Positions 11,417 through 22,507 of a stretch of 64,000 bases of DNA are shown here, piece after piece. Under the pieces are notes generated by a model. It did no database searches, was not told the origin of the DNA, and saw nothing but the letters and a program-made list of their open reading frames with translations. The DNA lies in assembly GCA_003586115.2 (NCBI GenBank), contig QVOM02000126.1:57084943-57148942 (forward strand), given 5' to 3'. Position 1 is the stretch's first letter; each line of letters starts with the position of its first letter. This DNA comes from Salvator merianae. Its lineage: Eukaryota > Chordata > Lepidosauria > Squamata > Teiidae. The translations under genes and the position numbers were made by a program.

Positions 11417-12646
11417 TAAGGGTGTGATCTGACATCATAATTTTAATCTGTATTGGAAGAGTATGAGGACTGAGTTCGTCTTCCGATCACTCCCACATTT
11501 GCATTTTAACATGGATTCAATTCAGACTTGCTTGTTCTTACACTGATGTTTCTGGAGCCTGGCACACACGAACTGTACCTTATCTGTCTACACCCCTCGC
11601 CAAATCCCCCTCCCTCTGCAATCAGTGATTGGCTGAAGTCCCAACATTCAAATCTTGATTTCACAGGGGCAAGCAAGTCAAGCTCTGCCCTCCATATGTC
11701 CCTGCTGCCGTCTCAGAACATAGATTCACATGGTGGCGTAACTAGTCATTCGCCATTTGATAGTGAGTGGGTTATTTGCTGGGACGAGAGGACCACAACC
11801 CCAAACAGGCACAGTGTTTTGAATTACAACCCTCTCACGGCAGTGTGCAAGGACATCAAACACATCCACCCCCTGAAAGTGCTCGAGATCAGGAGCTGTG
11901 TTTAGCCTTGCCTTGCCTTAATGATGCTGTACTGCTGCTGCATTTTTGCAGTAAAGCGAGGGAAAAGGTCCACAGACTGCAAGGAGAAGGGGGAGCAACC
12001 AGGAGCAGGGAATGCATTTTGGAACTGCCTTCTCCACACCAGCCCACTGTTATCTCCAGCTGGCCAGCCGGCTGTGGTACCTCCCTCCCTAGCATGCAGC
12101 CTGCAGTGAACTGTGTCACCGCCTTAAGTTTGCTGTAGTGCTGTGGCAGTTTTATGCAAAACTCTGTATACTAGAAGGAGCCCTGTTGCTAGTTTAATCA
12201 GCACATGGAAGTAGAGGAAGCCTTTAATTTATTTCTGGCAGTGTGGAATGGAGGACAAAGGAGGAGAAAAGCCTGCAGATTGGCAAAGTAATATGGAGGA
12301 CAAAGTAATATGGCAGCAGTGGAGGAGGGGATAACGGAGGTGGCAGGAACTGCCCACTCACAAAGTCTGTCATTGGACAGGAGGAAATGAGAAGCCCTCC
12401 CTCTGCACCCCCCCCCCCAAAAAGTACGATCCCTCCCAAATAGTCTCCTTCCCTGTTCTCACATTGCAAAGTAAAGTGGGCTAGTGATATGGAACAGCTT
12501 GAGAACTCATTAAATCCGAATGCAAAGCGGTCCGGATTTCACCAATTCAGTCCAGAAAAACGACGGAAAGGCAAAATCATGTCGGGCCAGCAAGAACCAA
12601 AGACAGCCTGTGAACTGATTAAATGTCATGTCAGAATGCGCCCTAA
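11417..12646 (+). mobile_element. Family A transposon copy A2 with TAA target duplication
   Basis: The element spans 11420-12643, from GGGTGTGATCTGACATC to CATGTCAGAATGCGCCC, flanked by TAA at 11417-11419 and 12644-12646. A 3-bp TAA duplication is typical of PIF/Harbinger transposons. Compared with A5, about 370 bases are missing after CATTCGCCATTT (11750). A different segment of similar size, about 11818-12190, is present that I do not find in the other copies. CpG sites have decayed: the CRE reads TTGATTTCACAG. No transposase sequence seen. Confidence 0.85.
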
Positions 12647-12649
12647 GAG

Positions 12650-13480
12650 TTAACAAGAGTATATCTAAAACAAAACAAAGTTTAAATATTAAAGATTTGA
12701 GCTCATAGGATCAGATGCCCTCCACATTTAATTGTCCAAACCAAAATTTTCAGTTATAGTACTGTGTATAGCCTTCAGTCTGAGAAAAAAGGGATGGGGA
12801 TCTCTTTTTTCAGTTCTCAGACCCTGTTGCTAAACAAATTATTTTGGATAACGAAATGAGGTAACAGATCTTATAAGTGAACATTAGGGTAGTAAGGCTA
12901 TGGATAACGGGGAATTAATGCATAATGTACCTCAAAGGAATGCGTGGAGGCCATCTTGGGGGTGGGAGATCCCTGCACATTAAGATGGCTTTTCCTTTGA
13001 AGGGAAAAAGCAAAGTTTGCCACCTTCCCCTCAAAAATATTCCACAAGGGAGGATTTCAATCTCTTGTACTGGGCAGTGCTGCCACTTTCTCCTCTTTCA
13101 TTTCCCCCCAGAAAGAAACAGGCAAAAATAGAGTGAATGAACAAGACAGTCCCTTCTTTCCTCCTTTTCCTATCCTTGCCAAACGTCCCGCATTAACTGC
13201 AGATGAAGCCAATGACTCTGGGGTGACTGGAAATGGTGGATGTTCAGCTACAATCACCACTGCTGCCCTGCTTCTGCACCATTTCAACAGAACCATTGAA
13301 AGAGCATAAGAGAGAGGGATAGCAGTAGAAAGAAGGAAAGATTGTAAGAAGGAAAGACCAGGCAATATTAGCAACAACAGCAATCCAGAAGGCAAGTTTG
13401 AAAAAGGGAGTTCTCTAATATAAAAAGGTAAAGACATAAATAAAAATATGCAACTTTAAGGCCAGGTAATTTTTGTTCTC
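12650..13480. other. Noncoding stretch
   Basis: Unique sequence. The 126-codon minus frame (13057-13437) shows no recognised motif and is probably chance. Confidence 0.45.
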
Positions 13481-13485
13481 CAGCC

Positions 13486-13750
13486 TTAAGAGAACATAAG
13501 AGAAGTTCTGCTGGATCCAGACACAGCCCATCTAGTCCAGCATCCTGTCTCACACAGTGGTACACCAATCCCTTGGCATTCTCAAGCAGAACACAAGGGC
13601 AAAATCTTTACCTGCTCTCAACTTCATCCAAACTGCCTTTAGAGGCATCCTGCCTGTCTCTCCACCCTAGAGGCAGTACCTAGGCATCCAATTCTAGTAA
13701 CCATTGATACACCTGTCCATGAATTTGTCCATCCCCATCTGCCTGATAGG
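13486..13750 (-). mobile_element. CR1-like LINE 3' region
   Basis: GAACATAAGAGAAGTTCTGC, then CCATCTAGTCCAGCATCCTG, GAGGCATCCTGCCTGTCTC and CATGAATTTGTCCATCCC are the antisense 3' region of a CR1-type LINE common in reptiles. It contains no RT portion. Confidence 0.75.
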
Positions 13751-13865
13751 GTAGAAAATACCCATAGATATATGCAGCTTCAGACAACCTATGCCTGGTA
13801 ATTTGTAACTTCACTTACATCAGGAAAAATAAACCAGCATTAGAACACATAGGAAACATTGCCAC

Positions 13866-15108
13866 AAAGGCCGCGGTCGGACATCATCAAAGCAGAGATA
13901 TGTAATCCGTAGAGAAGAGTACGCGCAGTGAATTCGTCCTTTGGTCGTCCTCTGGTCGTTCCCACAGTTACAATTTATCACGGAGTCAATTCGTACTTGC
14001 TCGTTCCCACACTGATATTTCCCGTGCCTTCACCCCTCGTCAAAATCTCCTCCCTATGCAGTCAGCGATTGGCTGCGTCAAAATCTCCTCCCTATGCAGT
14101 CAGCGATTGGTTGCAGTCCCAACGTTCAAATCTTGACGTCACGGGGCGGGAAAGTCAAGCTCTGCTCTTGCTGCTGCCTGGATTCATTTAATATGCATTG
14201 TCCATTTGCTCTATCTACTCAAGCAGAACCTTAAAACTATGGCCGCGGTCGGACATCTCAAAGCAGAGATTTAAAACTATGAAACTTTAAAAAACTAAAA
14301 GCTTTTGACATGCTAATGAAGTTTCTGCTCCCCTGCTACTGCACTTTAGCAACTGCGCATTTTAAAAGTAGCGTAAAAGCAGGAGAGGTCCATAACAAAG
14401 GGAAAAACTGGGGAGGGAACGTGGGGGGGGGGTATTATTTTGACAGTGCTGCTGACTCATCTGCCTCGGAGACCTCCACCGAGCATTTGTCTCCCTGTGT
14501 AGCTGTGTAAGGCAAAACTCCAAACAGGCGCAGTTTATTTTTTGCTTTAAAGAGCAGACGGAAGTGGAGGAAGTCTTTAATTTCTTCCTTTGGCTTGCCC
14601 AACTCTCTCTCTCTTTCTCTTCTGCTCCTCAGGGAAATATCTCTCTACTGCCTCGCTCCCCCCCTCTCCTCCAACACAGAGCAAGAAGCACAGGGATGGA
14701 GACACACGCACGCACGCACACCCACCCTGCCATTTCGTTTCTGCTGGCAGCAGCGGGGATAATGGAGGCGCTTCCTGCCCACCCACAAAGTCTGTCATTG
14801 GACGGCACCAAATGGGGATCCCTCCCTCTGCACGCCCACAAAAAATTACGGTCCTCCCACATAATCGCTTTCTCCATGCCCACAGCAAAAGTAAAGCACG
14901 CTAGCGATCTGGAACGGCTTGAGAGTTGATAAAATCCGAAGACAAAGTAATGCGCATTTAGCCAATTTAATCCTTAAAAATTACGGAACGGCAAGATCAT
15001 GTCGGGACAGCAGGAAGTGAAGTCTGATTAAATGCCGTGTCTGTCGGGATGGCGGGAAGTGAAGACCGCCTTTAAACTGATTAAATGCCGTGTCCGGCCG
15101 CAGCCAAA
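13866..15108 (+). mobile_element. Family A transposon copy A3 with internal duplications
   Basis: The element spans 13869-15105 between AAA triplets (13866-13868, 15106-15108), a possible 3-bp target duplication. The left end is GGCCGCGGTCGGACATCATC. Three internal duplications are visible. There is a 38-bp tandem repeat at 14039-14076 and 14077-14114 with one mismatch. The left-terminal sequence occurs again at 14242. The right subterminal block (GTCGGGA...GTGAAG...TGATTAAATGCCGTGTC) is doubled at about 15000-15095. No transposase motif. Confidence 0.85.
14105..14153 (+). promoter_or_regulatory. Promoter-like site cluster inside A3
   Basis: Reverse CCAAT box GATTGG (14105-14110), CRE TGACGTCA (14134-14141), GC box GGGGCGGG (14143-14150) and E2F-like GCGGGAAA (14146-14153). 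The CCAAT-to-CRE spacing of 29 bases is identical to A1. Function is inferred from motifs only. Confidence 0.4.
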
Positions 15109-15109
15109 C

Positions 15110-16150
15110 AGGTGAAAAAGGCTGAAAGTCACACACTGATTTGAAATCAACTAATAATGTTTTCTGGCTATAGACCCATGGCTAGGATAAGATCAGTTTC
15201 TGGATAGTGTAGAAGCTTTAACTGATTGTGTCTTATAGCCTTTTTGTTACAGTTGGTGCCTTTCCTCTCTCAAATCTATGGATAATGCCTAACAGGTTCT
15301 GGCCTGTTGTGCTCTTTACCATTGTACAAATAACGCCAAATGCACACATCAGCTGCCATGTAATAAAAATGTTCCTTTTCATTTGACTCTTGCATGCTTG
15401 GTTGGTTTGCTTTCAATTTTCTTTTGTTTCTCATTTCTTGAATCAGAAATGGAAAGTGTCCAAGTATTTCCTTTTCTACCCCATCTGTATTGCATACTAT
15501 ACAGACGAGTGCAAAGATTAAAGATGTTGCGATGCTTTAAAAAATAATAATAATAAAAGCTTGGGGAGCAAAGGAAATTCTTTCCAGTTGAAATTTTGGA
15601 GTTTCAAAAGTGATTATCTATTGTTGATTTCTATTGTCCAGGGAACGAGAGACAAATGATGACACAAATTGCTGATAGGATGTGTCAGAATTAATTCCTG
15701 CTTTCCGCAATCTTTTTATTTAAAACTCACTCCAATTGAACTTCAGGCCATTTTCTTTTGGATCTGATTGTATAAACTGGCTGAGATAAGTTGGAAAATT
15801 AAGGGTGCATAGAGGCAGTATTCTCACTAAAAATACTCCTAATAAAGAAGTGTAAGATGGCCAGGAAAAAAAAAAAAAGTAGCTTCATGCTTTGAACATT
15901 GTTTTGGGTATACTTCAAGGGCATAAACCGGGGAAAAGATTTCATCTAAAACACATTGGTAGTGAGTCCTCCTGTTAGTTCTTACAAATTTAAGAGTTAA
16001 ATAGTGATTTCTGTGGTGTTGGGATAGATGACAGGGGAAAAGGCTGACATACATTAACATTGGAGATAGTCACTGCTGATCTCTGAGAATACATAGTAAT
16101 AAACCTGACAAATCCTTTACAAGTGCATCATTCAGACACATTAATAGGTC
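15110..16150. other. Noncoding stretch
   Basis: Unique AT-rich sequence with an AATAATAATAATAA run at about 15544-15558 and an A-run near 15866. No gene or transposon terminus recognised. Confidence 0.5.
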
Positions 16151-16152
16151 CC

Positions 16153-16356
16153 CAAAAGTGACATGGGAGTGGCTGCAGCATAGTGGTAGAACAAAGTGCC
16201 TGGCAGATGGTTGCCAGTTCAATCCCCAGCCTCTCCCCAGAAGTAGTGGATGGCAAACCACTCCTGAATCTCTGTTAAGAAAACTGGATAGAGTTGCCCA
16301 TGCAGTCAACCAGGATTTGTCAGCAACTTGGTGGTACACAACAACAAAAGTGACAT
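16153..16356 (+). mobile_element. tRNA-derived SINE (Sauria/Squam-like) with perfect 12-bp TSD
   Basis: The SINE (16165-16344, 180 bp) lies between identical CAAAAGTGACAT copies at 16153-16164 and 16345-16356. Its head has an A-box-like TGGCTGCAGCATAGTGGTAG and a B-box-like AGTTCAATCCCC, the internal RNA polymerase III promoter of tRNA-derived SINEs. The tail includes GGATTTGTCAGCAACTTGG and ends in ACAACAAC. The tail resembles Sauria-type SINEs, which use BovB/RTE machinery; that link is from family knowledge. The intact TSD suggests a fairly young insertion. Confidence 0.85.
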
Positions 16357-16358
16357 AC

Positions 16359-16537
16359 GGGCCCTTTTCATGCTGAATGTTATTTCAGGATATATCCCAG
16401 AATAAGGGCATGCCATCCACATTCCCGTGCAGAATACGACAAGCCTCATGTGGGGTTTGCCATAGTCTCTACTGGCATGTGGATGGCAAGTCCCTATTCT
16501 GGAATACATCCCAGAATAAGGCCCAGTGCAGAAAGGG
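16359..16537. mobile_element. Fold-back MITE family C, copy 1
   Basis: About 179 bp. The left half (GGGCCCTTTTCATGC, GATATATCCCAGAATAAGGG) is complementary to the right half (CCCTATTCTGGAATACATCC, AGTGCAGAAAGGG), so most of the element can form one long hairpin. It begins two bases after the SINE target duplication. A full second copy is at 27364-27543. Confidence 0.75.
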
Positions 16538-16639
16538 AGAAGAACTCTTGTAAGCAAGCTATCACATGTCTAATCATAAGCCTATTTGCATTTTACATAG
16601 CAAGTGTCAAGAGCTCCTGCAGGTATAAACTTGTGCTAG

Positions 16640-17035
16640 GTCAGGCAAGTCTTCACTGCAGTAAGATGAAGGCTGCACCTGCACAAGCTAGAAAGGGGGC
16701 TTGGGGGAGAGCCCGAGGGGCATGTCAACTGCACATTACCATATCCATTGGACCAGCAGCCCACTTCAGAGGGGCAGCAAGTGTTCTTGGAAGTGCCTTG
16801 CCACCCTCATACGCCCCCAGTGTCACTACATGGAGAGATGGCTTGTTTGTCCCATTGTCTGTATAGCACAAGTAAGGGTCATGCAGGAAATGATTGTACA
16901 GGTGGACGATTCACTCCTCAGCTTCAAGGTCTCCTGAGGTGGAAGGTACTAGGTATGCAGATGATGTGCCTTCTGCTTTCAGGACCAGAACACACACTCC
17001 AGCTCAACAGGCAGCTTTTTTACCAACAGGTAGAA
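16640..17035. other. Noncoding, possibly a decayed transposon
   Basis: One frame here reads RYADDV near 16955, resembling a LINE catalytic box, but the flanking residues do not fit, so I treat it as chance. No termini recognised. Confidence 0.3.
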
Positions 17036-17039
17036 GCAC

Positions 17040-17145
17040 TGTTATTGTTTTTAGTGGGTTCTTTTCAATTTGCTTCTATTGTTTTTACCCACCCTGACAC
17101 CTTTGGGAATAGGACAGGATAAAAATACAACTAACTAAATAAATT
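17040..17145 (+). mobile_element. L2/CR1-type LINE 3' terminus
   Basis: CCCACCCTGACACCTTTGGG followed by AGGACAGGATAAAAATACAA and ACTAAATAAATT matches the usual 3' end of squamate L2-like elements (a CCGCCCTGAGACCTTTGGG-type end). Only the extreme 3' end remains. Confidence 0.6.
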
Positions 17146-17149
17146 GATA

Positions 17150-17615
17150 TTGATTAAATCTAAGTCATGAGATCTAGGTCCAGCTGATTTAGTCAGTCTC
17201 TAATCCATTGCACAGGAGTGCTTCAAAGATGCTCATAGCAGGATTCACCATCTACTCTTGGAGCTGTACAAAATTAAATAGCAGAAAGCATGCAGTTGTA
17301 CAGTATTAGGCATTGAATAATGTTTGTACTTGCATTCTAAGATACTTTGGGATTGCTTCTGGACTATAAATACTATATAATAAATAATGTCTACTGCTGA
17401 TGCTGTAGAAAATTCTTAGGATACTAAAAAGGTGAAATAGAAGCTGCTGTAGGAATAAAAGGAAAATGCTTCCCATAACACTTATTATATAATGCCATCT
17501 TTCAAGTGAACACGTATAACTGGAACACTGAGATAATTTCTATTTTCTCTCCTTCAAAGGAGATGAAAATCCATGGCTGTCAGATTAACTTCCAGAGTAG
17601 ATCTTGACTGATGGG
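17150..17615. other. Noncoding stretch
   Basis: Unique AT-rich sequence; nothing recognised. Confidence 0.5.
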
Positions 17616-17620
17616 ACTAA

Positions 17621-17907
17621 GGCCATTTCTGCCTACTCCACCCCCCTTATATCCCAGACCAGCCTGGGATACCCTGGCCTGGGATACACAACCCCTGGGA
17701 TACAGGCATTTACATTTTGGGCTACCCCAGCCCCGGCTGCTGACTTTGAAAAGTGGGTCCAGTCCTCAAAGCCGGCACACAGTCTCCAAAGGCTGGGAGC
17801 TTTCCATTCCCAGCCTTCAGAGTTTCTGGGAGTGCTCTTTTTGGCAGTGCGACACCTCCAGCGGCACTTTCTCAAACTGGATTAAAACTTAGGTGTAGAT
17901 GGGCTCT
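17621..17907. mobile_element. MITE related to family C'
   Basis: It begins GGCCATTTCTGCC like other C' elements and contains a short self-complementary block (TATATCCCAGACCAGCCTGG, TACCCTGGCCTGGGATACAC). The interior is GC-rich against the flanks. The right boundary, near GTAGATGGGCTC, is uncertain. Confidence 0.45.
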
Positions 17908-18048
17908 TGGACAAGCCCCAGTCTTCAGGAATACAGTCTGAAGGAGATATTCATACAGTTTGTGCATGGGCATGGAAAATGCTATTCTGTGTGAGTAAAT
18001 CTGATTGCCATATGCTCAGAATTGTTCCGTAGCTGGTTTGTATACTAC

Positions 18049-18567
18049 GGGTCTTTCTGCACTTGCCTTACCATGAGGTAGGCCAGCGGGTCTGGATCAT
18101 GCAAGGCCCTCTGATCTCAACCATGGAAAGACTCGGTCTGCCCAGCAATGCTGTTTCAGCTCAGCCCCTGCATTGGCTCTGATGCTTGCACAGCTTCAGA
18201 GTCAGCCCTTGAGGTCTCTGATGGCTAGGAACATAGGTTCCTTGCCTTGGATCCCCCAGGAAACCCATTTCGGCAGCGTGCTTTGGTGAGCCACTGAAAT
18301 GGGTTCACCAGTAAGTTGGAAAATGAAGGTGTGCCTTCTGCATACCTCCATGATCCACATTGGCCCAAGGCAGTACACTGGTAGTCCTCGATGTTGAGGA
18401 TTACTGGTAATCCAGATCAGGAGCCCCCTTACCTGGATTATTCTCTGTCCTGTGTGGATGGAGCATACTAGCATTGGATGGGGCCTCTCTATTTTGTACA
18501 AGCATGTGGATAGAAGAGGGCCTATGATGGTTCATACTTCCTATCAGAAGTAAGTGCAGAAAGGTCC
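18049..18567. mobile_element. MITE of family C', about 519 bp
   Basis: The left end GGGTCTTTCTGCACTTG and the reverse complement of the right end, GGACCTTTCTGCACTTA, form a clear TIR. The interior contains GTGTGCCTTCTGCATACC, seen reversed in 10617-11133. Noncoding. Its right end lies inside the first copy of the 61-bp direct repeat. Confidence 0.7.
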
Positions 18568-18606
18568 TATGAAGGCCTGTTAAGGTATGTCTACACAAGG
18601 GAGATG
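18546..18606 (+). repeat. 61-bp direct repeat, left copy
   Basis: It runs from AGAAGTAAGTG to AAGGGAGATG and recurs at 19150-19210 with six differences, all transitions. Between the copies is an L1-like LINE fragment. Confidence 0.85.
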
Positions 18607-19149
18607 TTCTATCAAACCAAGCTATTTTCACCTAATATGGGAATGCACTGAAATTCAAACTTTCTGGAAAGGTATAGTATCAGTAATTAACTCTATTCTG
18701 CATAACACACTCCCAGTAAAACCTGATGCTTAATGGATAACTTTCAACTTCTCAGCCTTCAAATAAAACACTGAAATCCTTTACTTTACTTATTATATGC
18801 AGTCATGCTATGCATAACGCAACAATGGAAAAATGCAGAAAAACTAAATCTCCAGGAATGGCACAAAATTATTTGGAATATCTTAGTCAACAAACATATA
18901 ACTACACTCAGGTCTGTAGGAGAAAATGAGGAAAGCTTAATGAGCTGGCAACAAACTTGGTCCTCTGCATATTGCTCATGTTTCAAACCCCCTAAAAATA
19001 AATTTACCCTCAATTTATGACGGGTCTGAGAACAAAATCTGGAATGTTGTAAATACTTATATAAGATTGTATTGTACTTTCTGAATATGTATCTATTGTA
19101 TCTTCCTGCATATCTGATGTAACTTGTCAAACTCCTGTGAACAATATAT
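18607..19149 (+). mobile_element. L1-like LINE, ORF2 C-terminal fragment
   Basis: Plus-strand frames encode FHLIWECTEIQTFWKGIVS (about 18627-18685), the H-hydrophobic-W-x-C...FW signature near the end of L1-type ORF2. They then encode QQWKNAEKLNLQEWHKIIWN (about 18823-18882), the WK...EW segment that follows. A stop and a frame change separate them. Only the 3' part of ORF2 is present and the 3' end lacks a clear poly-A. Confidence 0.7.
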
Positions 19150-19210
19150 AGAAGTAAGTGTGGAAAGGCCCTATGAAAGCCTGTTAGGGTATGTCTACAC
19201 AAAGGAGATG
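19150..19210 (+). repeat. 61-bp direct repeat, right copy
   Basis: Matches 18546-18606 at 55 of 61 positions without gaps. Confidence 0.85.
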
Positions 19211-19214
19211 GCTA

Positions 19215-19670
19215 AGATTTTGTCCACCTTCCCAGTGGCTCACCCAGAAGTCTGAAGAGCAAGGCAGGCAGATTTTGATGGTTTGCAGCTGAAAGAATGC
19301 TGAAGCACCCTCATAATAGCACATGGTAGAAGCAGCAAGTTGTCCATGCTCTGGGAATTGCTGCCTAAAAGAAGGCTTGAGCTCTTGAAGTAGTTGCTGT
19401 TTTTGTCTCCCTTGGAATGCTACCAGGTCAAGGTTTTACCCCTCATCTACCTTGTAGAAGGGAGAGACAAATGTTGAACTGTCCTTTTACTCTGGTGTTT
19501 TATTCTGCTGTTTGTCATTCTAACTGGCAGACCAAAAAGGACAGTGGAGAGGAAGGAACAGGGAAAGAAGCGTGACATATTATATGCTCTTTTTCTCCTG
19601 TTCTCCCCATTTCTCTTCCCTTCCTCTCCACAGCTTGTTTTTATATCAAGCTTGTGGATTAGAAATGAAA
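19215..19670. other. Noncoding stretch
   Basis: Nothing recognised. The short minus frame at 19447-19704 has no known motif. Confidence 0.45.
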
Positions 19671-19674
19671 CTAG

Positions 19675-19888
19675 GGCTGTGCTCAGACATAACGAAAGGG
19701 GCACCTCAAAGGCATCTCATAGACCCAGTGTGTGGCACTCATGTTCCCAAGTCTTCTCTAATCCACTTTTTCTAGCATAGAATGTTCATGAGAAAGGGAG
19801 GGGCAGACTGGTGTGTGAACAATTCCACCTCGAAGCCATCTCTAAGCCTCCTTAGAGACACTTTGTGTGTGTGTGTCTGATCACAGCC
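19675..19888. mobile_element. MITE family D, copy 1
   Basis: GGCTGTGCTCAGACATAAC at the left and GTCTGATCACAGCC at the right form the TIR. The following AAAGGGGCACCTCAAAGGCA is shared with the element at 28319. It contains a short (GT)n run. About 214 bp, noncoding. Confidence 0.65.
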
Positions 19889-19894
19889 TAAGAA

Positions 19895-20790
19895 GCTTTT
19901 AATTTAGAGTGGGTTATTTTGGGACACTCCTCTTGTGCCTTCCTTATAGATAACACCCTTTGGTTTCACCTGCTGAATATTCAGAGTTACTGAAGGAAAG
20001 GAGGCTTGATGAAAACTGCTTGCACCATTTCTGAATTGGATCAATGTAGAGATTAGAATGATAGTTACTGGATAGATTTCAACTTTTCTGAATTCTGAAT
20101 GCATTTAGGAATGAGTTGTGCTGTTGGCATGTCAGCTTTTAAAAAGAAAGAAGATCCACATTTTGTGGGAAAATGTTGCATATTCTAAAATAAGCACATA
20201 AACACAACTATAACCAAGAATTTTGATGGAGTTTTTAAAAAAAGAATAGTGAAAGAATTCAGAATAAACCATAGAAAAAGTGCAGTGGGTTGGCAAGTAG
20301 ACTAATGAATCTGTCTCCGGTTGAGTCTGAGTAAAGTGTCAGCTGTATACAAGGTTGAAACAGTAATGTTTAGAAAATGCAACATGTCTTCAAAGTAATG
20401 GTTAAGTAAAGAGTACATATTGCGTGTAATCCATTTTAAAGAAGAAAAAAGAAAAAGAAATAAATCGTCAGTTTCAGGCAAATTGTTCTTCCCAACAGTT
20501 TTCTCTCACGAATGTTAAAAGGGATGATTTGTACAATACGTTTAGCAGAGGAGGGTTTGGAAATTTGCTGTCATTTATGGCTCTGCTGGTCGTGTGGCAA
20601 CAGTGCAAGCCAGCTGTGTTCTATTCACCTAAAATGTAACTGGTAGAGGTCCAAAGAAGGTAGTTACTTTCTAGATACTAACAAGGACTGCATAATTGGG
20701 GACTTTGTATTTTGGTGATTTTTGTAAATTTGAAGACTTCTCCTTGGCTCTTACAACCTGAACATGAATTGTGCTATCAGTAAATCAGGG
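19895..20790. other. Noncoding stretch
   Basis: Unique AT-rich DNA with a purine-rich run near 20440-20462. No gene or repeat recognised. Confidence 0.5.
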
Positions 20791-20797
20791 AGACTGA

Positions 20798-21210
20798 GGT
20801 TACGTCTACATGATGGAGTAAGCTGATCTTTAGTTACTGTGGAAGGGCAAGGTGGCTGTGCATCCCTACTGTAAGAGCTGCCATCTCCTTTCCCACATGC
20901 TAAAAGGGACAGCTTTTCCTGAGAACAAGAAGAACCTTGAGCCCTTTTCAGTGGTATCCACTTCAGGCTGGCGTGTGTCACCAAAGCCAACTCAATAGCT
21001 GGAGTTCTGGCCAGGTTCGTTGCAAGTGACTGGAGTTCCAGCCACACTTCCTGTCCCTGGCCAGAGTTCCGCCTGTAGATTGGTTCCAACAGTCTTGGGG
21101 GGCTGCTTTGGAACTGCAAAGAAGTGGGCTGCTCCATCCTGTCCTTATCCCAGCAGTGTTTTGCTGTTGCATGCCAGCTGCCCCATTTGCCAGCTGGTTT
21201 AGATGCAGCC
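20798..21210. mobile_element. MITE with GGTTACGTCTA / GGCTGCATCTA ends
   Basis: The left end GGTTACGTCTACATGATGG and the reverse complement of the right end, GGCTGCATCTAAACC, are degenerate inverted repeats. The interior is relatively GC-rich with GCTGGAGTTCTGGCCAGG and CTGGAGTTCCAGCC repeats. Overlapping frames on both strands look like chance. Confidence 0.5.
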
Positions 21211-21214
21211 AGAG

Positions 21215-22495
21215 CAAAATAAGATGTTCAGACACCGTTATGGGGTACCTGTTCTTAGCTTAAGCAAATAATAGCTTTTAAGTTTAGAAAGTTTAGAAAG
21301 GCAGAGTTCTTTAAACTATGTAAGAGAAACATTCACAACACAAAACATCTGATATTCTGATTTATCCCTTTGCATATGTTTACTCTTCACTGTTTATTTT
21401 GAATTAAGTTCAGTGATGTTTAAAGACCTCAGTCTGAGTGGTAACAGGCATGGATGAGGGCTGTGTTCAGAAGGGATGGAAAATCTGGCAGACATCTGCT
21501 TCTGCAACACTGCAGCCAAACACTGGTGGACACCCGCTGTCCACACTCCATTGGGGACAGGCAGAAAAGCTGGCAGAAGCAGTGTGGGAAAACTTCAGGC
21601 ATTTTGACAGGGCTTTCACCCACTGTGCCGGTTTGAACTATATGTGGAATAGCTTAAGCCGGAACAGCAATAAAGCAACCAGTCATATGTATGACTGTGC
21701 AGTACGCTGCATGGCTGCAAATGGCTGTGCAGTGCCATTCCAGTGATGGGCTGGTGTGACAGGCCCAGCTGTGTGTGTTGTCACTTCAGTGCTGTTTTGC
21801 TGGTGTTTCTGCTGTCCTGTCTGAACACAAGCAGGATCTGGACAACAAGAGGAATGAGAGCTATGGATATAGTGCTCTTTCTCCCTGCACTAAGAATTGT
21901 ACGACACTTGCAGTGCTATCTTTGAAGTGATCGTGTGCTATTCGCATGCCACAAGCTGTGATGTGGATGGTGTGTGGGGTAACTGAACACAGGAAATGGC
22001 CCCACAAATCATATCATGTGTTCCCTGACTAGAATAGGTCACCCATGAGACAGGTAGGTCTCCTCATGCTGCAGTAGCAGCAGGGCCACAGCTGGTGAGG
22101 GGTAGGAAGACCTATCAGCCCTCTTTCTTCAGCTCAGCCTTTCAAGCTCTCTAAACAGTGCTTATGGTGGCATGGCAGCCCAGTGAGTGTGGGTCCAAGT
22201 GTGCTATAGAAGAGCAGCAGTGCACAGAGATTGTTTCCGTATGGCACATTCATGGCACCATAAAGATGCTACACAGATCCTGCCATAGCCTAGGACTCTG
22301 CTTAATGTGTTAGGAAGTAGAACAGCCTCCCTAAATGATAGATTCTGCATAGTCAAAGTTTTTTTATTTCGGTTTCCTCTTCAAATATATCCATTGGTGT
22401 CTCATTTCCAGTTCTACTTTCCCATAGACTATCTAGTCCCAGAGTCTTCCACAAAGACATGCACTTGCTCAATGGTTGACAAAGTGTCTGATGTG
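21215..22495. other. Noncoding stretch, possibly with decayed MITE material
   Basis: 21430-22270 is GC-richer with many TGTG/CACA words typical of old MITEs. I could not define inverted-repeat ends. No coding signal. Confidence 0.35.
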
Positions 22496-22507
22496 TTGTT
22501 TGGGCTG

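Noticed and set aside
16165..16230. Possible tRNA gene from A/B-box-like sequence
   Set aside because: It lacks a complete cloverleaf and is followed by a SINE tail inside a target duplication, so it is the head of a SINE.
16894..17097. RYADDV in a plus frame, suggesting a reverse transcriptase catalytic box
   Set aside because: Neighbouring residues do not match any RT family, and the sequence just upstream gives no RT motif, so it is probably chance.
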